Below are positions 1-13,800 of a DNA stretch of 64,000 nt, one piece after another (positions within the stretch are counted from its first letter, which is position 1; every line of letters begins with the position of its first letter). The notes below the pieces were generated by a model that was given only the letters and a program-made list of their open reading frames with translations, had not been told where the DNA came from and searched no databases. This DNA comes from Gymnogyps californianus (Eukaryota > Chordata > Aves > Accipitriformes > Cathartidae). Location of the stretch: positions 69,298,707 to 69,362,706 of the forward strand of contig NC_059473.1 in the NCBI RefSeq assembly GCF_018139145.2, in the 5' to 3' direction. The position numbers and the translations under genes are program-made.

Positions 1-3000
1 AGTTTTTACATTTTGAAAGGGCCACTTACTTCTCTGTTGTTCAATACTGTCTGAACATACATTAAGCAGGCAAAGAAAAGTATGTTCTTTTAAGTACTTA
101 TGAACCTTATTTTCTTGGAACTTGTGTCCGCAAAACAAAACCCTAAACCTATTCAAACTTGGATGCAGTGTGACATCAGTGTGCTTAAGAAACAGGAACA
201 CAACGGGGCAATTACAGCAGTCTTTCAGATTCTTATTCCATTCTTTCTCTGCTTTTCTGAAAGAAAAGTCAAATATGATTTGCTTTATGCTTCAGTATTA
301 GTGTATGAAATAAACATAATGAGGACACAGAAATGCTATCTACATATAATTTAAAGCAGTAAAATATATTACAGTCCAGCAAAGCAAACTATACCTGAAA
401 AAACCCCAAAACATTAATGTAGTGTTTTTTTCAAATATGTTTTTCCTCACACAAACATTTTTCCATTTATTTTACAACTTCCATTCCAGCTGATCAGAAT
501 GGAGAGGATGGATATATACAGAAACTTCTATGCCATCTGGAGGTCAGTCTCCCTTGAAATAGAAAAGATTAAACAACTTCTCATACTAACACTTTTGGTT
601 CTCAGCTTTCTGAAACACTGACCTTTGAGGCTAACATTTTCCATTTTCTTAGCTAGCCTCTTCTAACTGTCATTTTCCTCACCTCCCAGGAAAAGACCTT
701 TCAAAATTGGTAGGTAACTTCAACACAAAACACTGCTCGATGTGACACAATGATAGCAAAACTGACTGCACATTAAAAATATTCCAAGAGCCTGAAGCTG
801 CAAAAAGTTTAGTGGGATTTTCTGCTTCTTAGTGGAATGCTAGCTATACAATAGGATGGCAAAATTAATCGTGCAACTAACTGATTACATGAATTACAAT
901 CTCTAGCTACAGCTACACAGTCACTTTATTCCAAAATAAATATGGGCTCCTGCCAAAACAGCTGCTGCCTCCTCATCACCAACCTGTCCCCTCTCTTGTA
1001 CAAGCTGAAAATAAGCAACAACAAAACAAACAAATCTTGTATCCCATTGGAGCTGATCTTTGATCCAGCTCCCAGTGTGACACCAAAATATCAACACGAG
1101 CAAAAGCAAGCTGGCAGGAATGAACAGCTAAGAGCAAAGAGGGAGAGCATGGCAAAATCACAACGTTCGCAGCAGTTCAGGCTCAAGGCAGATTGAAGTG
1201 ATGTGTAGCCATGAAGATACCTGCTACTCAAGGTTAAAATCTGATCCAAAGAGAGGGGAACTGATTGATATGAACTACACAGATCCGCTCTATTACAGCA
1301 TCTTTGCAGGTACAGATTCCTACTAGTTATAGAGCAATGAGTTTTAGAAACTCTTGAGTAGTTCAAGTAGTTTATATAACATTTACATTTCCAAAGCCAA
1401 GCACTCAAGCCCTTCTTTTATGTGACATGTATCTCTTGACAGAAGTGAACAAAACTTCATTATGAACCTCACAGGTTGATAAAGCAGAAATAGAGTCCAA
1501 GAATCAAGAATTGCTTCTTCATGGCAGGTGGCAGGTCAAAGAACTAATGTTAAAATAACAGGTGAAATCCAGGGCTTAGGGAAAAAAAACCCAAACAAAC
1601 CACACACACACACCCCCAACCCCCTCACAGAACAAGACAACACACTCACTCTTGTGAAACCCGTATCTGTTCCATGCATAGGAACTGAACTGCCAATTTT
1701 TCAATTTTTGCCCATGTCCTTTGCACTTTGGCATACCAGCTTTGACCAAAGGTTTATCAGGATCTTGTCTACAACCAAGTCTTACACTCCCACTTTAGGT
1801 CATAAGAGAGGGGGCAGGGGTATTTCCTTACTTAAAGTTGAATCCATTTGAGATACAAATATTTGATACAGGAAATTAAATAGTCACACTGCTGTACTGT
1901 GCTGTCCTAAGTGGCACTAATGGGAGAAGAAAGGTTTGCATAGCAAGTTTTCCTTTTCTTCCCCTCCTCCTCTCCCAACATACATGCACCAGCTAACTTT
2001 CTAGGCTTAGCACACCAAGACTTTGATCTCAAAAATGAAAAACAGCAGCACCAAACTGAACTGCTGGGCTCAGATCAGTTTAGCTGACATAAAATAGCTA
2101 CAGTAAGCAAAAATTAATCTAATAACTTTGCTACCTCTTTAAATTCAGATGTTATTTTAAATAGTGTATCAAATTTTAGGAATGCCATTAATAGCATTTT
2201 TAAAGTATCTGTTGGCAAATGTACGCTTGGATTTCACAGTGTTTTCCTGTTGCACTGTATAGGAGAGCGGGAGTACTGGCACTGAGCCCTTGTGTGCAGT
2301 GATCCTACTAGCAGGCTTTTGCGTAGACCTTCCCCACACATGACTCAATTCTTCTGAAGGCAGCACTTCCAGTGCTGGCGCAGAATTCATCTGGTGCAAT
2401 TGCTGTTTATATTGCTTGCATATGAATATGTGAGTCTCCCAGTCTCCAGTCAGATGTCTCCTATGCTATATGCAGAAGAAAATGATTCTTTGCCTCCAAA
2501 GAGCCTATAATTCGAGGCACAGACAAGATACATACAAGCAATCACATGAGAATCTAAGAAAACTGAGATGATAATGATCCACAGCTACATGTGTATGTAA
2601 TTACTCACATATACACAATCTCATATATAGTCTTCTTTTTAAACCTTATCCCTGCAGCAAAACTCTTCCTTCTGCTAAGCTTAAAATAAGTCACTAAAAC
2701 TGTACCTATGCCAGAAAACAACACAGGTTCAGGTAGTAGGCTGAAGCCCTGGACCACGATCCGTCCATACTGTTTGCTAGCACTTTCCTAATTATATTTC
2801 TGACCAGCATCAAGGACACATTTTGCCAGAGTCTGCTCCCATGAGGAGACTTGAGTTCTGCAGATCAGAGCTAGACATAATGCATCACCACAGGACCAGA
2901 GAACTGCTTCTGGCTTGCACTATTTCATGCATCAGACAGCCTCCCATTCCTTCTCATTATGATTCGTAGGGAAGTGGTAGGAACATTTTAACTATAGCAT

Positions 3001-4301
3001 TTTAACTCATAAAAGAGCACTGGTGGGCAGAACAACCCATTTTGCGCCTTCAGGAACATTCTCAGAGTTGGCATGCCTGTGATACAACAGCTGCACCACC
3101 CGTGACCCACATTGGTGGGACAGTAACAGCTTCTGGCACCTTAAGAGAGGCTGCTGCAGAAGCATTACAACCTCTGATCTACCCTGGACTCTACATCCTG
3201 TCTGCATCTCAGGGAATGCTAAGCGGATAGGTGAAGGAGAATGACTGTGGGCAGAAGGAATTCTACCTGCAGTTTTGAATTTCTCCACCTCTGCCTAAGA
3301 TGCCAAAAATCTGAAAAATGTTGAGTCCAACAGACAGTGTGGCATATAATTCATACACTGCACAGCTATACATAAGTAGCTTATAACTCAGAGTTAGCTT
3401 TACCAAGGTTCCACCTCCACTGGATACACAACTGTCTACCTTTTAATCTCCATACTGGTCTGAATCTTATGCTGTGTAATTAGGGCTATCTAAACAGTCA
3501 TCTAAACTCCTACTGAGGAGAACTGGTTTGTCCAGGAAAGGCCAGCTCAATCATGAAATTAACCACAACAAATGTAATAACCGGATGGAAAACTAACACA
3601 GAGCACAATGCTGCAGACAGAACCGCTGTCTTCTGGAACTGAGGTGGACCTTCAGCAGCTCAAAGCTTCTTCTAACTGTCATTTCTTGCTTTTTATCTTT
3701 GATTGAAATCACAGTATAAGCAAATCTGCTACTAAAAGAAATGCTGTAGAAGTGGTTTTTTTCCTAAGTCTCAAGTTTTCCGTATTGTGAGTGATGAGAC
3801 TAATAATGTATAACCTCTAGTAAGGGACTGAAGAAATCAAAACCAAGAAGCAGGACAGACAACAGCTCTATTTCTAAGGAAGGAGCAAGCCAACAGCCTA
3901 ACACCATAAATGCCCAGAATTAATTTGCCCAGAGTTTTAGAGAAAACTTATCTTTGCTAGAGTTGTGTGTCTAAAATTATCATTTATAGTGATAACTCCC
4001 CTTCCCCAGTCTCTTCTGATCGTGACCATATTGTTTGCATGTCAGAGAGAAAACACTCTTTCAATTAAAATGTGTCAGGACAAAATTACGCCACCTGCCA
4101 AAGAAATAAGGGCTGAAGTTCAACTGCTTGAACTGTTAGAAATCAATTAAGTAGTTAATCAATGATGTACTACAGATTCATATTCCTAAATCACAGCTTA
4201 CACACAGCCCCAGTGATGCAAGGAAGTTCATTTAATGCCCAACAAATGCTGTCCTACTTTTGCAGTGCCATCTAACTGACGGCCCTGGCAAGCATGCTCA
4301 C
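1..4301 (-). other. RNF217: RNF217 intron 2, partial
   Basis: This stretch lies downstream, in the gene's direction, of the exon 2 donor at 4301-4300 and runs off the left edge. No sequence resembling the next conserved RNF217 exon, the Cys-rich remainder of the IBR, was found. It is AT-rich, with no clear mobile element that I could name. Confidence 0.85.
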
Positions 4302-4535
4302 TTTGTATTTGTTCTCCAATTTGGCAGGGGTAGGAATGTGGCCTCTCCTCCGGAAGGTTGTAAAGTGCTTGCACTGAGGGCATGGCTTGGTGCTGGAGTC
4401 AATGCGGCTGAGTTCCAGGAAATATTTATACTTGATGATGTCGTCGTGGGGCAGGTTATAGAGGACAGTTGTTTCATCCAGGTGTTCGCTGCACTCTGTG
4501 ATCGGGCATTTTATATCCGCTTGTCCCAGCTGCAC
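4302..4535 (-). CDS. RNF217: RNF217 exon 2 (end of RING1, start of IBR, residues 210-287)
   Basis: This internal exon has 234 bases and 78 codons, phase 0 at both ends. It starts after an ATGCAG acceptor (AG at 4537-4536) and ends before a GTGAGC donor (4301-4296). Joined to exon 1 it reads LSSQ-VQLGQ. It supplies the last RING1 zinc ligands in IKCPITEC (C219, C224). The linker helix follows (IKYKYFLELSRIDSSTK), and then the first IBR cysteines in PCPQCKHFTTF (C261, C264). The segment is nearly identical to the vertebrate RNF217 sequence I remember; the variable positions are mostly in the stretch just after CPITEC. The reading frame stays open for about 50 codons upstream of the acceptor and a few codons past the donor, but that sequence has no family resemblance and is intronic. 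Later exons, which carry the rest of the IBR, RING2 and the membrane segment, are not in the window. Confidence 0.96.
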
Positions 4536-7500
4536 CTGCATATGAGAAAACCCAGAAGAGCTGTATGACCTTTTGCTTGGAAAAGTTAAGCAAGCATTTG
4601 TGAATTTTGTGAGGAAATTTAATTTCAAGTACTGTAACAATCCACAGACTATCAAGCATATCATCTTAAAATTATTTTTACTTAGTCCAAGCACACTGCA
4701 GTTTTTCCAGAGAGTATTTTCAAATCCAAACAGAAAAGCTAATTATCCTTACGACAACTGCAGTTATTAAACATATAGTCTCAGTGTATGTACCATGGCT
4801 ATGTACTCCACGAAACCAGAACACAAGTCCTAACTAGCAGCACCCATTCAGCACTCCATGCTTTGGGTGTAATGGTCAGCGCTCCACTATCACAGCTCAT
4901 ACAGGCTGTGAGAAAGCAGGCAATGGAAACATTTGTGTATTGTTTCACTGCAAAACGTGCTGGGAATCACAGCACAGAGAAATTAAAGTCAATTTAGGAT
5001 CATCAGAGTCTAACAGCTCTGACTCAGTGCTAGCCCTGAGCTGGTTCCTGCTCAGCAAGCTCAGTGCCTCTGCAGTCTGCTTCCAAGAAGCTCCTTACAT
5101 GCCACACTGCATGCGCAGAAAGTGTTAGCTGAGCCTGGGGCTGACCAAGCTAATAAATTTTCCCAGAACTCAGAGTTAAAGTTTAAAAACAATCCCCAAA
5201 AAACCAAAAAACCCTTAAAAAAAAACCCTAAAAAGATGACCAAAACAAAAACAGGCACAGAAGCAAGCTCAAGGTTAACAGGGCTGAAACTTTTGTTGAT
5301 CTAATGAGCCCTCATGGTCCCAAGCTGATCCATATGGTCAGATATCTGCAACGCGTTTCCAGAGCTCCTGGATCCGAGAACAGTGCTGGACCCAGGTCTG
5401 CACCCTTCACGCTTGGCAGACTTTAACAGCTCAGACTCCATGCCAAAACAGCAGATCCTACTTGGTCTGCGAGCAGCGGAGTTGCACTTGCTTGGCACTG
5501 AGCCTGAGTTAATAAACCCTGCTGGATCTTGAGAGTCTGCAAGGACCCAGCTTGAGCATGTTTATGTCTGCCTCAAGTAATTGTGAATGAATGAGTGTTG
5601 ACTGTACAAGTAGAGCTGACCAGCCCAATTCCTTCCTTACTGAATATCTGTGCAGAGAAAAAGGGGTTTAATGGTGCAACCAGCATCTCCTTCTAGGAAC
5701 TACTGTTTCAAGGTTGGCAAGTTTGATTTCCCTAGACTGCTTATTCTTTAATATGCTCCATTACGGGAATCTGCCAAACAATACACTAAATATGATAGGA
5801 ACACCTCAGATTTGGATGCAGATCTCACTGCTGCATAGTGGTACCAGAAGACACATCAGAGACTCCACTAATGCAGTATTTAAGCTAAGAAAGGAGGAAA
5901 AAAACCCAAAACCAACAGAACACAACCCTGTCATTGCTGCCTCAGCAATGTAGCCATATGAGCTCTAACTGAATGATAATTAATTTAGTCAGGAGCCAGA
6001 GGATTAGAAGAGTCATAACAAAATACTATAAAACCCAAGGTTCATACTGACTTCAAAAAAATCCCTATGGCACTACCTTTATTCTCCCAGCAATGTAGCT
6101 AAACCTAAGCAGACCAAAGACGTTAGGTATATGTTAGAGAGAGAAAAGAAGGGTGAAGATGGTGGCAGCCCATCCCAGACCAGAGCACGGCAGAGAACAC
6201 CTCAGCAAGCAATCACTGCCACAGTATCCTGAGCAGCCCCAGCTCAGGGTGCAGGCAGGTCAGGATGGAGGCAGATCTGCCCGCAGTACAGAGGAGAGGC
6301 AGCTCCCCGAGCAATGCACCCACTCTTAGGAAGGAACTTCCCCAAATTTCATTTCCAGCCCTAAAAGGTGAGCAGAGCTCTACCACAAGCAAACAAGGCT
6401 AGGCTCAGTTTGGCTTTTACACGGATCAGTGTAAGCAGAGTATGTACTCAAAGGTATTAAAAAACCAAACCAAACCCCCACAAACTACATGCTGGCAAAT
6501 GTCCACATTTTATACCTGTAGGATACTAATTCACCTGCAGCAGCATGTGAAAATTGAACTCGAGCATATGACCACTAGGGTGACTCTTCTCAGAAGAATC
6601 ACCCAGTATATCATGGAGCTGTGCTTAAAAAGCAGATGATCAATCTAGCACTAGAGCACTCAAACACGCTAAACTAGGAAAACAATTTGCTACAGAAATA
6701 TAAAAAGCTATTGCACTACTGCAAGGATTAGTACAATCTTCTGTTTAAAGAAGTGTAGGTACAACAATTTAACACTAAAGTCAAATTAATCCCATCTACA
6801 ACTACTTCAGGATTTCGGGGGTTTTTTAAGCATTAGGGAAATATTAAGAGAGGCAAGCCCTTTTGCTAAGAGTAAACTAATCTACAACAGAGTAACACTT
6901 CACAGTGAGAAGGCACATTGTATCTGGCATCTAAGCTGGTACTTAAGAAGCACTGCTTATATTAAATGCTAGTTAGAACAAACCTGCATTTATAAAATGA
7001 AGGAATACAAAGCTGAACACTTTCTATATTTCATGCCCACACAGAATATTATTAATATATGTGGTAAGAGTCAAGTGTGGTTTCAGTGTTTATTTTGAAA
7101 ATATGTTTTACACCCACTTGAAGTAAATCATTTTTATCCTCTGTAATAGTTTCAGCCTTTCAAGTCTGGCAAAGATTGATCCTTTTCCTGTGTTTTGAAT
7201 GGGACTGAAGTGAACAGAGCTGGTTTGCTTATTAGCAGTAACTTCAATGCAGCCTTGTCTTACCAAAACAGTCCATCTTTGTTTGTGCATTAGCATCAGC
7301 AACTGATGTAAGTACAGCTTTAGAGGTAGCCTGTTAGGCTACCTGCTTCTGCAGACCCAGGAGGTGCTATGGAATGAGAAAGAAAAAAGGGAAAAAAAAT
7401 TCTCTTATAACATGGGTAAACATAACTGGTTTTATTCTTTTCCTTGATTTTTTTTATTTTGAAGAGCCTTATCCTTCAGTATTAGCTTATCACAATGTCA

Positions 7501-7819
7501 AACCTCCAAGTTTTAAGAAGTCTTTGAATTTCAAAATACCACTGTGTATTAAGAACTTCAGTACTCTCAGTATACACAACAGCATGGTGTATTTTCACAG
7601 CATGAGGAACGACTCAGATATGTCTAAAAGCAGCTGAGCTGCAGTACAGTGTTAAATGTCAGGCAGCATCCAGTTCTTATGCCCAGCTGTGCTTGGCTTC
7701 CGTAAAGCATCTCAGCAGGGGCTAGCTCTGCTTACAATTCATAACGAGAAAGCAAGCTCTCGTGACTTTCATCCTACAGAAAGGTAACATTTAAATTATC
7801 AGGAGAGCAATACATACCT

Positions 7820-7841
7820 TCCCCCCTCCCCCCCCCCCCCC
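7820..7841. repeat. Poly-C tract
   Basis: Six C, a CT break and then about 15 C occur in RNF217 intron 1. Length at such a tract is often unstable or mis-sequenced. Confidence 0.9.
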
Positions 7842-10800
7842 AATTCTTGACATTTTATTTGAAAAGCGTTTTTTTTTGAGGGTGGGCAGAACCAGACTCT
7901 ACACTGATCCACTTACTGCCCCAAAATGCAGTGATACCAGCAACAGAAAACAGAAACAGATGGCATGGTACTTTAAGTCAGAAAATTATTTCCACCCCCT
8001 GAGCCTTCTTCTAAAGGAAACCTTTGTTAGCCACACAGAAAGCAAAGTTCAAACTACACCAGAGAAGCACTGATTTATACCTGTCATTTAGCCTGGCCCA
8101 AGCTGGATGTAATGTAACCTGTGCAGGCTGTACTTGGGCAGCTGTATTATGGCTATATTCCTTAAAGAAGGGGCCATTCTACTTTAAAATAGACACATAC
8201 AAATGAGCATTTTCTAACTGAAACTTTACTCTTGGTTCAGAGATGCATTTGCTAAATAAACCAGTAAATTGTTCTTACTTCTCACCTACTAATACTGAAA
8301 GAAAAGTGAACAGTGCCATGTCTCATCTGCACCTCTGTAGAGAAATTCAATTTCTACCAGTGCACCAAATTCTTCCCTGTAAACTACCAAGGATGTTATG
8401 CATAAAAAAAAAATTTTGGAAATGCACAGATGTAAATGAAGGGACAGTCTGGTCTACAGGACCTTCATACTCCATAGGGGAAGAAACAAATGGATTAAAG
8501 TTCCTTTTATTTATAAGCAAAATCCCATTGCTTTCTAGTTTACTGGGAACACTGCTCTTTCATTTTTGCTGGTAAGTTGCAAATCAGTGAAGAATTACTT
8601 TTCTTGTAGGTTTGGGAAGTGGAGAGTAATTTTGAATTTACTTTCTTTAAAAAAAAAAAAAAAATTTGTGGAAAATACCTGAAGGGCTCACCATGGCTCA
8701 GGACTCCATAGTGGTAGGTGCTAACCAAATGAAATCTAAGTAGACATGATTCAACATGTGCAAACCAAAGACAGTGCAAACTTTTACTAAGCATTTCGGA
8801 CCTGCCTTTAAGGTTGTGGTTCCATGACCGTTTCTATGGTCTGAGTACTAACTTCAGCAGTCCGGATCCCCTACCTCTGATTTGTGCCAGTGATACCCTG
8901 GCATTCTCCAAACTCCTTTTACCAAAAAAAATTCCTATGAAACAGATTCTCTTTTTCAGTCCATCCGTCCTCTCTCCTTACTGTCAAATGGTACAAATCC
9001 TCAGTGCTGCAGGACAAGCAAGAATGAACACCTAACTGAACTAGTTACTGAACTAACAGTAATTAGAGCAGGGGCTATTTATGTTGTGTCACCACCAAAT
9101 AGGAAAAAACAGACTGGGTTTCTTGTGTGAAGATGTCCAGTGGAGCAGGTGGCACACAAGTTCTTGCCTGTCATTCATTACCTCACAAACCATATTCCAT
9201 GGAGTACGTTTCACTTTTATTCCCCCTTTTATTCATTTCTCAATACAGCAGACATTGCAATAAATTACTTTCTGAATCCCTTTCTCATTAAGTCACCCCA
9301 CCGTCTTCTCTGCCAACCACCACCTGTAACCTCACTCTAGTTGAGAGCCATCACTCCCCTCCTCAGGAGTGAAGGGCTTCACTAGCCTTAGTGCGGCATA
9401 TATTGCTGACCTCAAAAGGATCCAGAAAGAGTTCAAAATGGTGAGGCTCTCCTGCACGCTGGCATTGAATTAATAATTATTTTTTTAGTTTTAATTCATA
9501 TTTTTTGCTATGCCAGGAAATATCCGAGTGACCACCAAAACAACTAGAATGACCAGTCTTTCTTCATAGTCAGTGGAGAATGAGGAAGGTGATTGAGGCG
9601 ATTCAAAGAAGGTGGCAAATGTCAACAGCACCTTTAAGATGTCTAGGAGGGGAAAAAAAAAAACCCAACAAATCTCACTTTTCCCCACCTCAGGGACTAA
9701 AAGTAGCCCAAGAAACCTAACTTCTTCCAGCACCAATGTCTCACAGGTACTCAAAGACAAAAAGACCCAAAGAATTTCTATATATATTTGTGACAGATGT
9801 CCATTTTAAATGGCCATTTTAAATACAACTTTTTATTAATAAAAGTACAAAGACTTCCACTAAAAAAAAAAAAAATCAGACTTCTATTGTGTCACAAGCT
9901 GATGTAGACCAACCCTGAAAAGGTCCATCAGGATGCCCTCCTTCACATGTCCTCTGAGGACACAAAGTCTTTGTTCTCCTTTCACATTGGTACCACACAT
10001 CTGGATGAAGCCACGACAATGACGTGGTGGTTCCTGCTCCATGTGACACTCAGAGAAAGTGACTTGGGCCCAAACACTGCAGATGTGAGCAGGCACCACC
10101 TCTTCTAGTCACATTGTTAATGAGATTTGCAATAACTATCACATTGTCAACACTAAAAAAGACACAAAAAGAAGCAAAGTCTCAGGGCCTTTGAAGAACA
10201 TGTTAGTATCTCATCCTTCAGGAGAAAGGTACTCAAAAGCAAGAAGCTGGGAAGGAATCACGGCATACGTAACCACAATCCAGCCACCACCAGTACATCA
10301 AAGGCTTGACCTTTCTGCTCCAAAAACATGTCTTCTGAATGCTTTACAACACATATTTAAATAAGGCATCAATTTAAATTCTCAAAGCTCATCTAGTTTT
10401 CACAACCTCAGCCACAGGCTGAGATTCCAGCTTCATCCATAACACTCTTGAGGACCACTTTCGGGAGCGCACTTACACAAACCCACATCCCCAGTTGTGC
10501 TGCAGGATGGTGCAGCCACACACACCAGTAAGGGCCGCAGCCAGCATCACCTGCGCAGGCAGCAACCAGAGTGGCTTTAGCGCCAGAAACCAACCAAAAT
10601 CTTAACTTGCAAAAATGGCCTCCGCAGCCTGTAGCAAAACCCCAGAGCACGGTGTCTGTTTCCCATTCAAACTCTTCTTTTTCCCTCCACAGTCACATAC
10701 AGGACTCTTCTAAAAAAACTGTGAGGATAAACTAGCACGATATTCTTCAGAATATACCTAAACTCAACCAAAACCTTTTTCTTAAAGGCCTCTTAATTTG

Positions 10801-13800
10801 CTTTCTCATTTGACAACACACTGACATGAAGCTCTACTCCTTCTCCCTTCCTTCCACAGAACCAGGTGCTACCTGCTCACATGGATTTGGTATCAACAGG
10901 AACATTCAGATTTTATTTGTCCTGTTCACATAGGGATAGGATTTATACAAAATTACTTGTAGAAAAACAAATACTGAAATTCTCCTTCATGAGACGTAAA
11001 CAAGTAATTATCAACCTGCATGAGCTCCCCCTCTCTGCCCTTTCATCTCCTGTTACTTTCACTAGCACCAAGTGAATTAAAAAAGGAAACTATTTTACCT
11101 CAGTAATCCATTTAGCAAAACTACACTGCATTAAGTCATGCCTCTGCCTGCTACTACTCATCAAACCTCGGGCATGTCATCAGCATGTACAGAGGTTATG
11201 TGCTTTCTGCTGTGTTTTTTTGGCATCCACGGTGAGCTGAAACCCACAGCAGAGGCAATAGTTAGTCCCATGGCTGGACAAAACCGGGGCTGGCACACCC
11301 GGACGGCTGCCCGTTGAGCTGGGACACTCTCTGACAAAGAGGCACACCAGAGTTAAACTGAGATCAGCTGGAAGAAAGCTTTCACAACCTCTGGGAGCCC
11401 TGGAGCGTGCAAGATAAAGCAATCTTTCATCTATCCTCCCAGGGTGTGTGGGGGGCAGAGGGAGGGGGAAATCCCAGCAGAGGAAGGTAACCTGGGAGGA
11501 AGTGTGGCAGAAACTGCAAGCCTTGGAGGAATCTGACACAAACCCACAAGTCTCTCAGCATTCATTAAAGGGAACAAGGAAATGCACCAGAGCTTTCTTA
11601 TTTTGTCCAAGTGTGCGTATTACCAATGCTAGCTAAGTATGGATATGGTAATTTTTCTATTCCTTAGAAGACGTATTCACTTTTAGTGAAAGGCCCAAAG
11701 ATACTCATGAAAGAAGAGCTTTGAGGACAGCAGACAAAGCCGGATACCTGCCCTTTTTGGGGTGGAAAACCGAGGCAGTTGCTCCTACCCAGGAGTGGGA
11801 CCAAAAGACCACCCTAAAACCAAGCAGGTGTGGGAAGGGATTACAGAAAGGAAGCAAGGGCCAGGAGACCATTCGCATACCTTGATACGCTCAAATAACC
11901 TGGCGATCTCAGGAGTGAACACTGCTCACAGGGGATCAGTAGCATTAGGAAATACAAGTAGCGAAGAAGCAAGACCTTCATAAGGTAATGTTTGTTGGGC
12001 TTCCAGCATCGGAATAAAAATGTCACAGCCAAGTAACACAGAACCAAAACAAGCCAACTCTGACAGCTGGTTCTTGTAAAATAAGACAAAAATCTATCAG
12101 TTAACTCTTTAATTGACAGCCTTAAATTCAGAGAACAGCCTGTTCTCCTACAGCCAGCATAAGACTTGTAGAAACTGTCATCTGTGTTTGAATTTGTTAC
12201 CAGCCACGCCTAACCCAGGTCTATCCTGCCCATCTCAAGTGCTCTGGTAAGGCACAGACAAACTGCGAGAGCCCAGACTGACACCCCGGGAAGGCAAGGA
12301 GTGAACAGGTCAAACAGGATGGGATGCAGGCACAGTGGCAGCCACCAGCCGTGCAGTGCAGGAGCCTTCCCCCTGCCATGGGGCAGCACCCCTTGCTTTC
12401 AGCATGCCTGACCTCCCAAAAGCAGGAAAGTCATGACCTGAGTGTTTACTTCAATTCATTTAAATACTTACCTCAGAAAACAATAAATTAGAAACAAGGA
12501 CAAAGAAACACCAAAAACCCCAAAATCCTGTTCTCCCTTTCCAATTAAAAAGATTAAACCAAAGTGTGCTCAGTTACTTAAGCAGATAATTTTTATGTAT
12601 ATCCTGCTCTCTTCCAGGAGCAATGTTTAAAAACGTACATAGCTGTTTCCTCATCTTGCTTACAGCAGAAAGTCCTGAACAGTCAAACTCCGACCTCCAC
12701 CGGGTTCAGACTGGATTAACCCAGATTCAGATCAATTCCAATGGAATAATACTGTTAACTATTAACAATAATTAGTATCACAACCAAATCCCTTCCCATG
12801 TTTTTCTTAAAGATGGAGAAAAAGCTAGCACCCATAAGCTGTCATAGAAGAGTGAAAATACATGGTCCCAGTCTTCATTGAGAAACATTACTTCAGTCTT
12901 CGGGTGGAGCCAAGCAAAATCCATCAACAACAGTGACAATTTATCCTTCAACTATTTATGTTGAAAGAGGAGGTCAATAGCTCATTCTGCTACTACTAAA
13001 TAGGCAGGGTCCCAACCAGACACAAAAGCTGGAAAAGGCTCCTGAGTTTGCATTTGCCAACCAGCATTCCCCTTTCAAATAAAAGGGGGCCCAAACCACC
13101 ATATATTTGCACAACTTATTCAGTAATCTGTATTACTGAGCCCCTAATACAGATAAGCCCAGCTGGTATCATCACAAATAGTTAATCACACCTTTGGTTT
13201 CACCAGCAATGGCTGCTGTTACATTTTACTGTTGTACCTACAGAAACATTCCGTGGTGCTTAATATTTTCCCAACTGAAAGTGGTGTTTAGCATAAAATA
13301 AACAAAAGCTCTCATAATCGATGGAAGGAGGTAGGAAAGAAGAAGTATGCTTCTACCTATCTCACTCCTCCATCCCAGAATATGGCTACAAAACCTAACA
13401 GAGTTGCCATGGATGTGGGTGATGACTTCAAAACAGCAAGAACTTCTAACATAAACCTCTCAACTATTCTCTTGACCACCCTGATCATCTACATTCCCTG
13501 GCCTGTAGAAAAAAGGACAGGCATTTTATAGCGATTCTTAAACTGTCCTGCTTTTCTTAAGAAAACTACCTACAACTATTTAGTTTCCATGTCTTTGCTA
13601 GGTCTGAGGTTGTAGGTGAGTTCTCATGCACGTATTAATAATCAGTGTTTTCATTCTTGACTATCAGACATGAAACCAAATTGTGCCCTCTTTACTTGAT
13701 AAATTTAATATAGAAACAGCAGAGTTGCACAGGTGTATGCATAAGCAGAAGAAAGCCTGAAAAGTACTTTTTAACTGGCAGATGATTGTCAGGAATGATA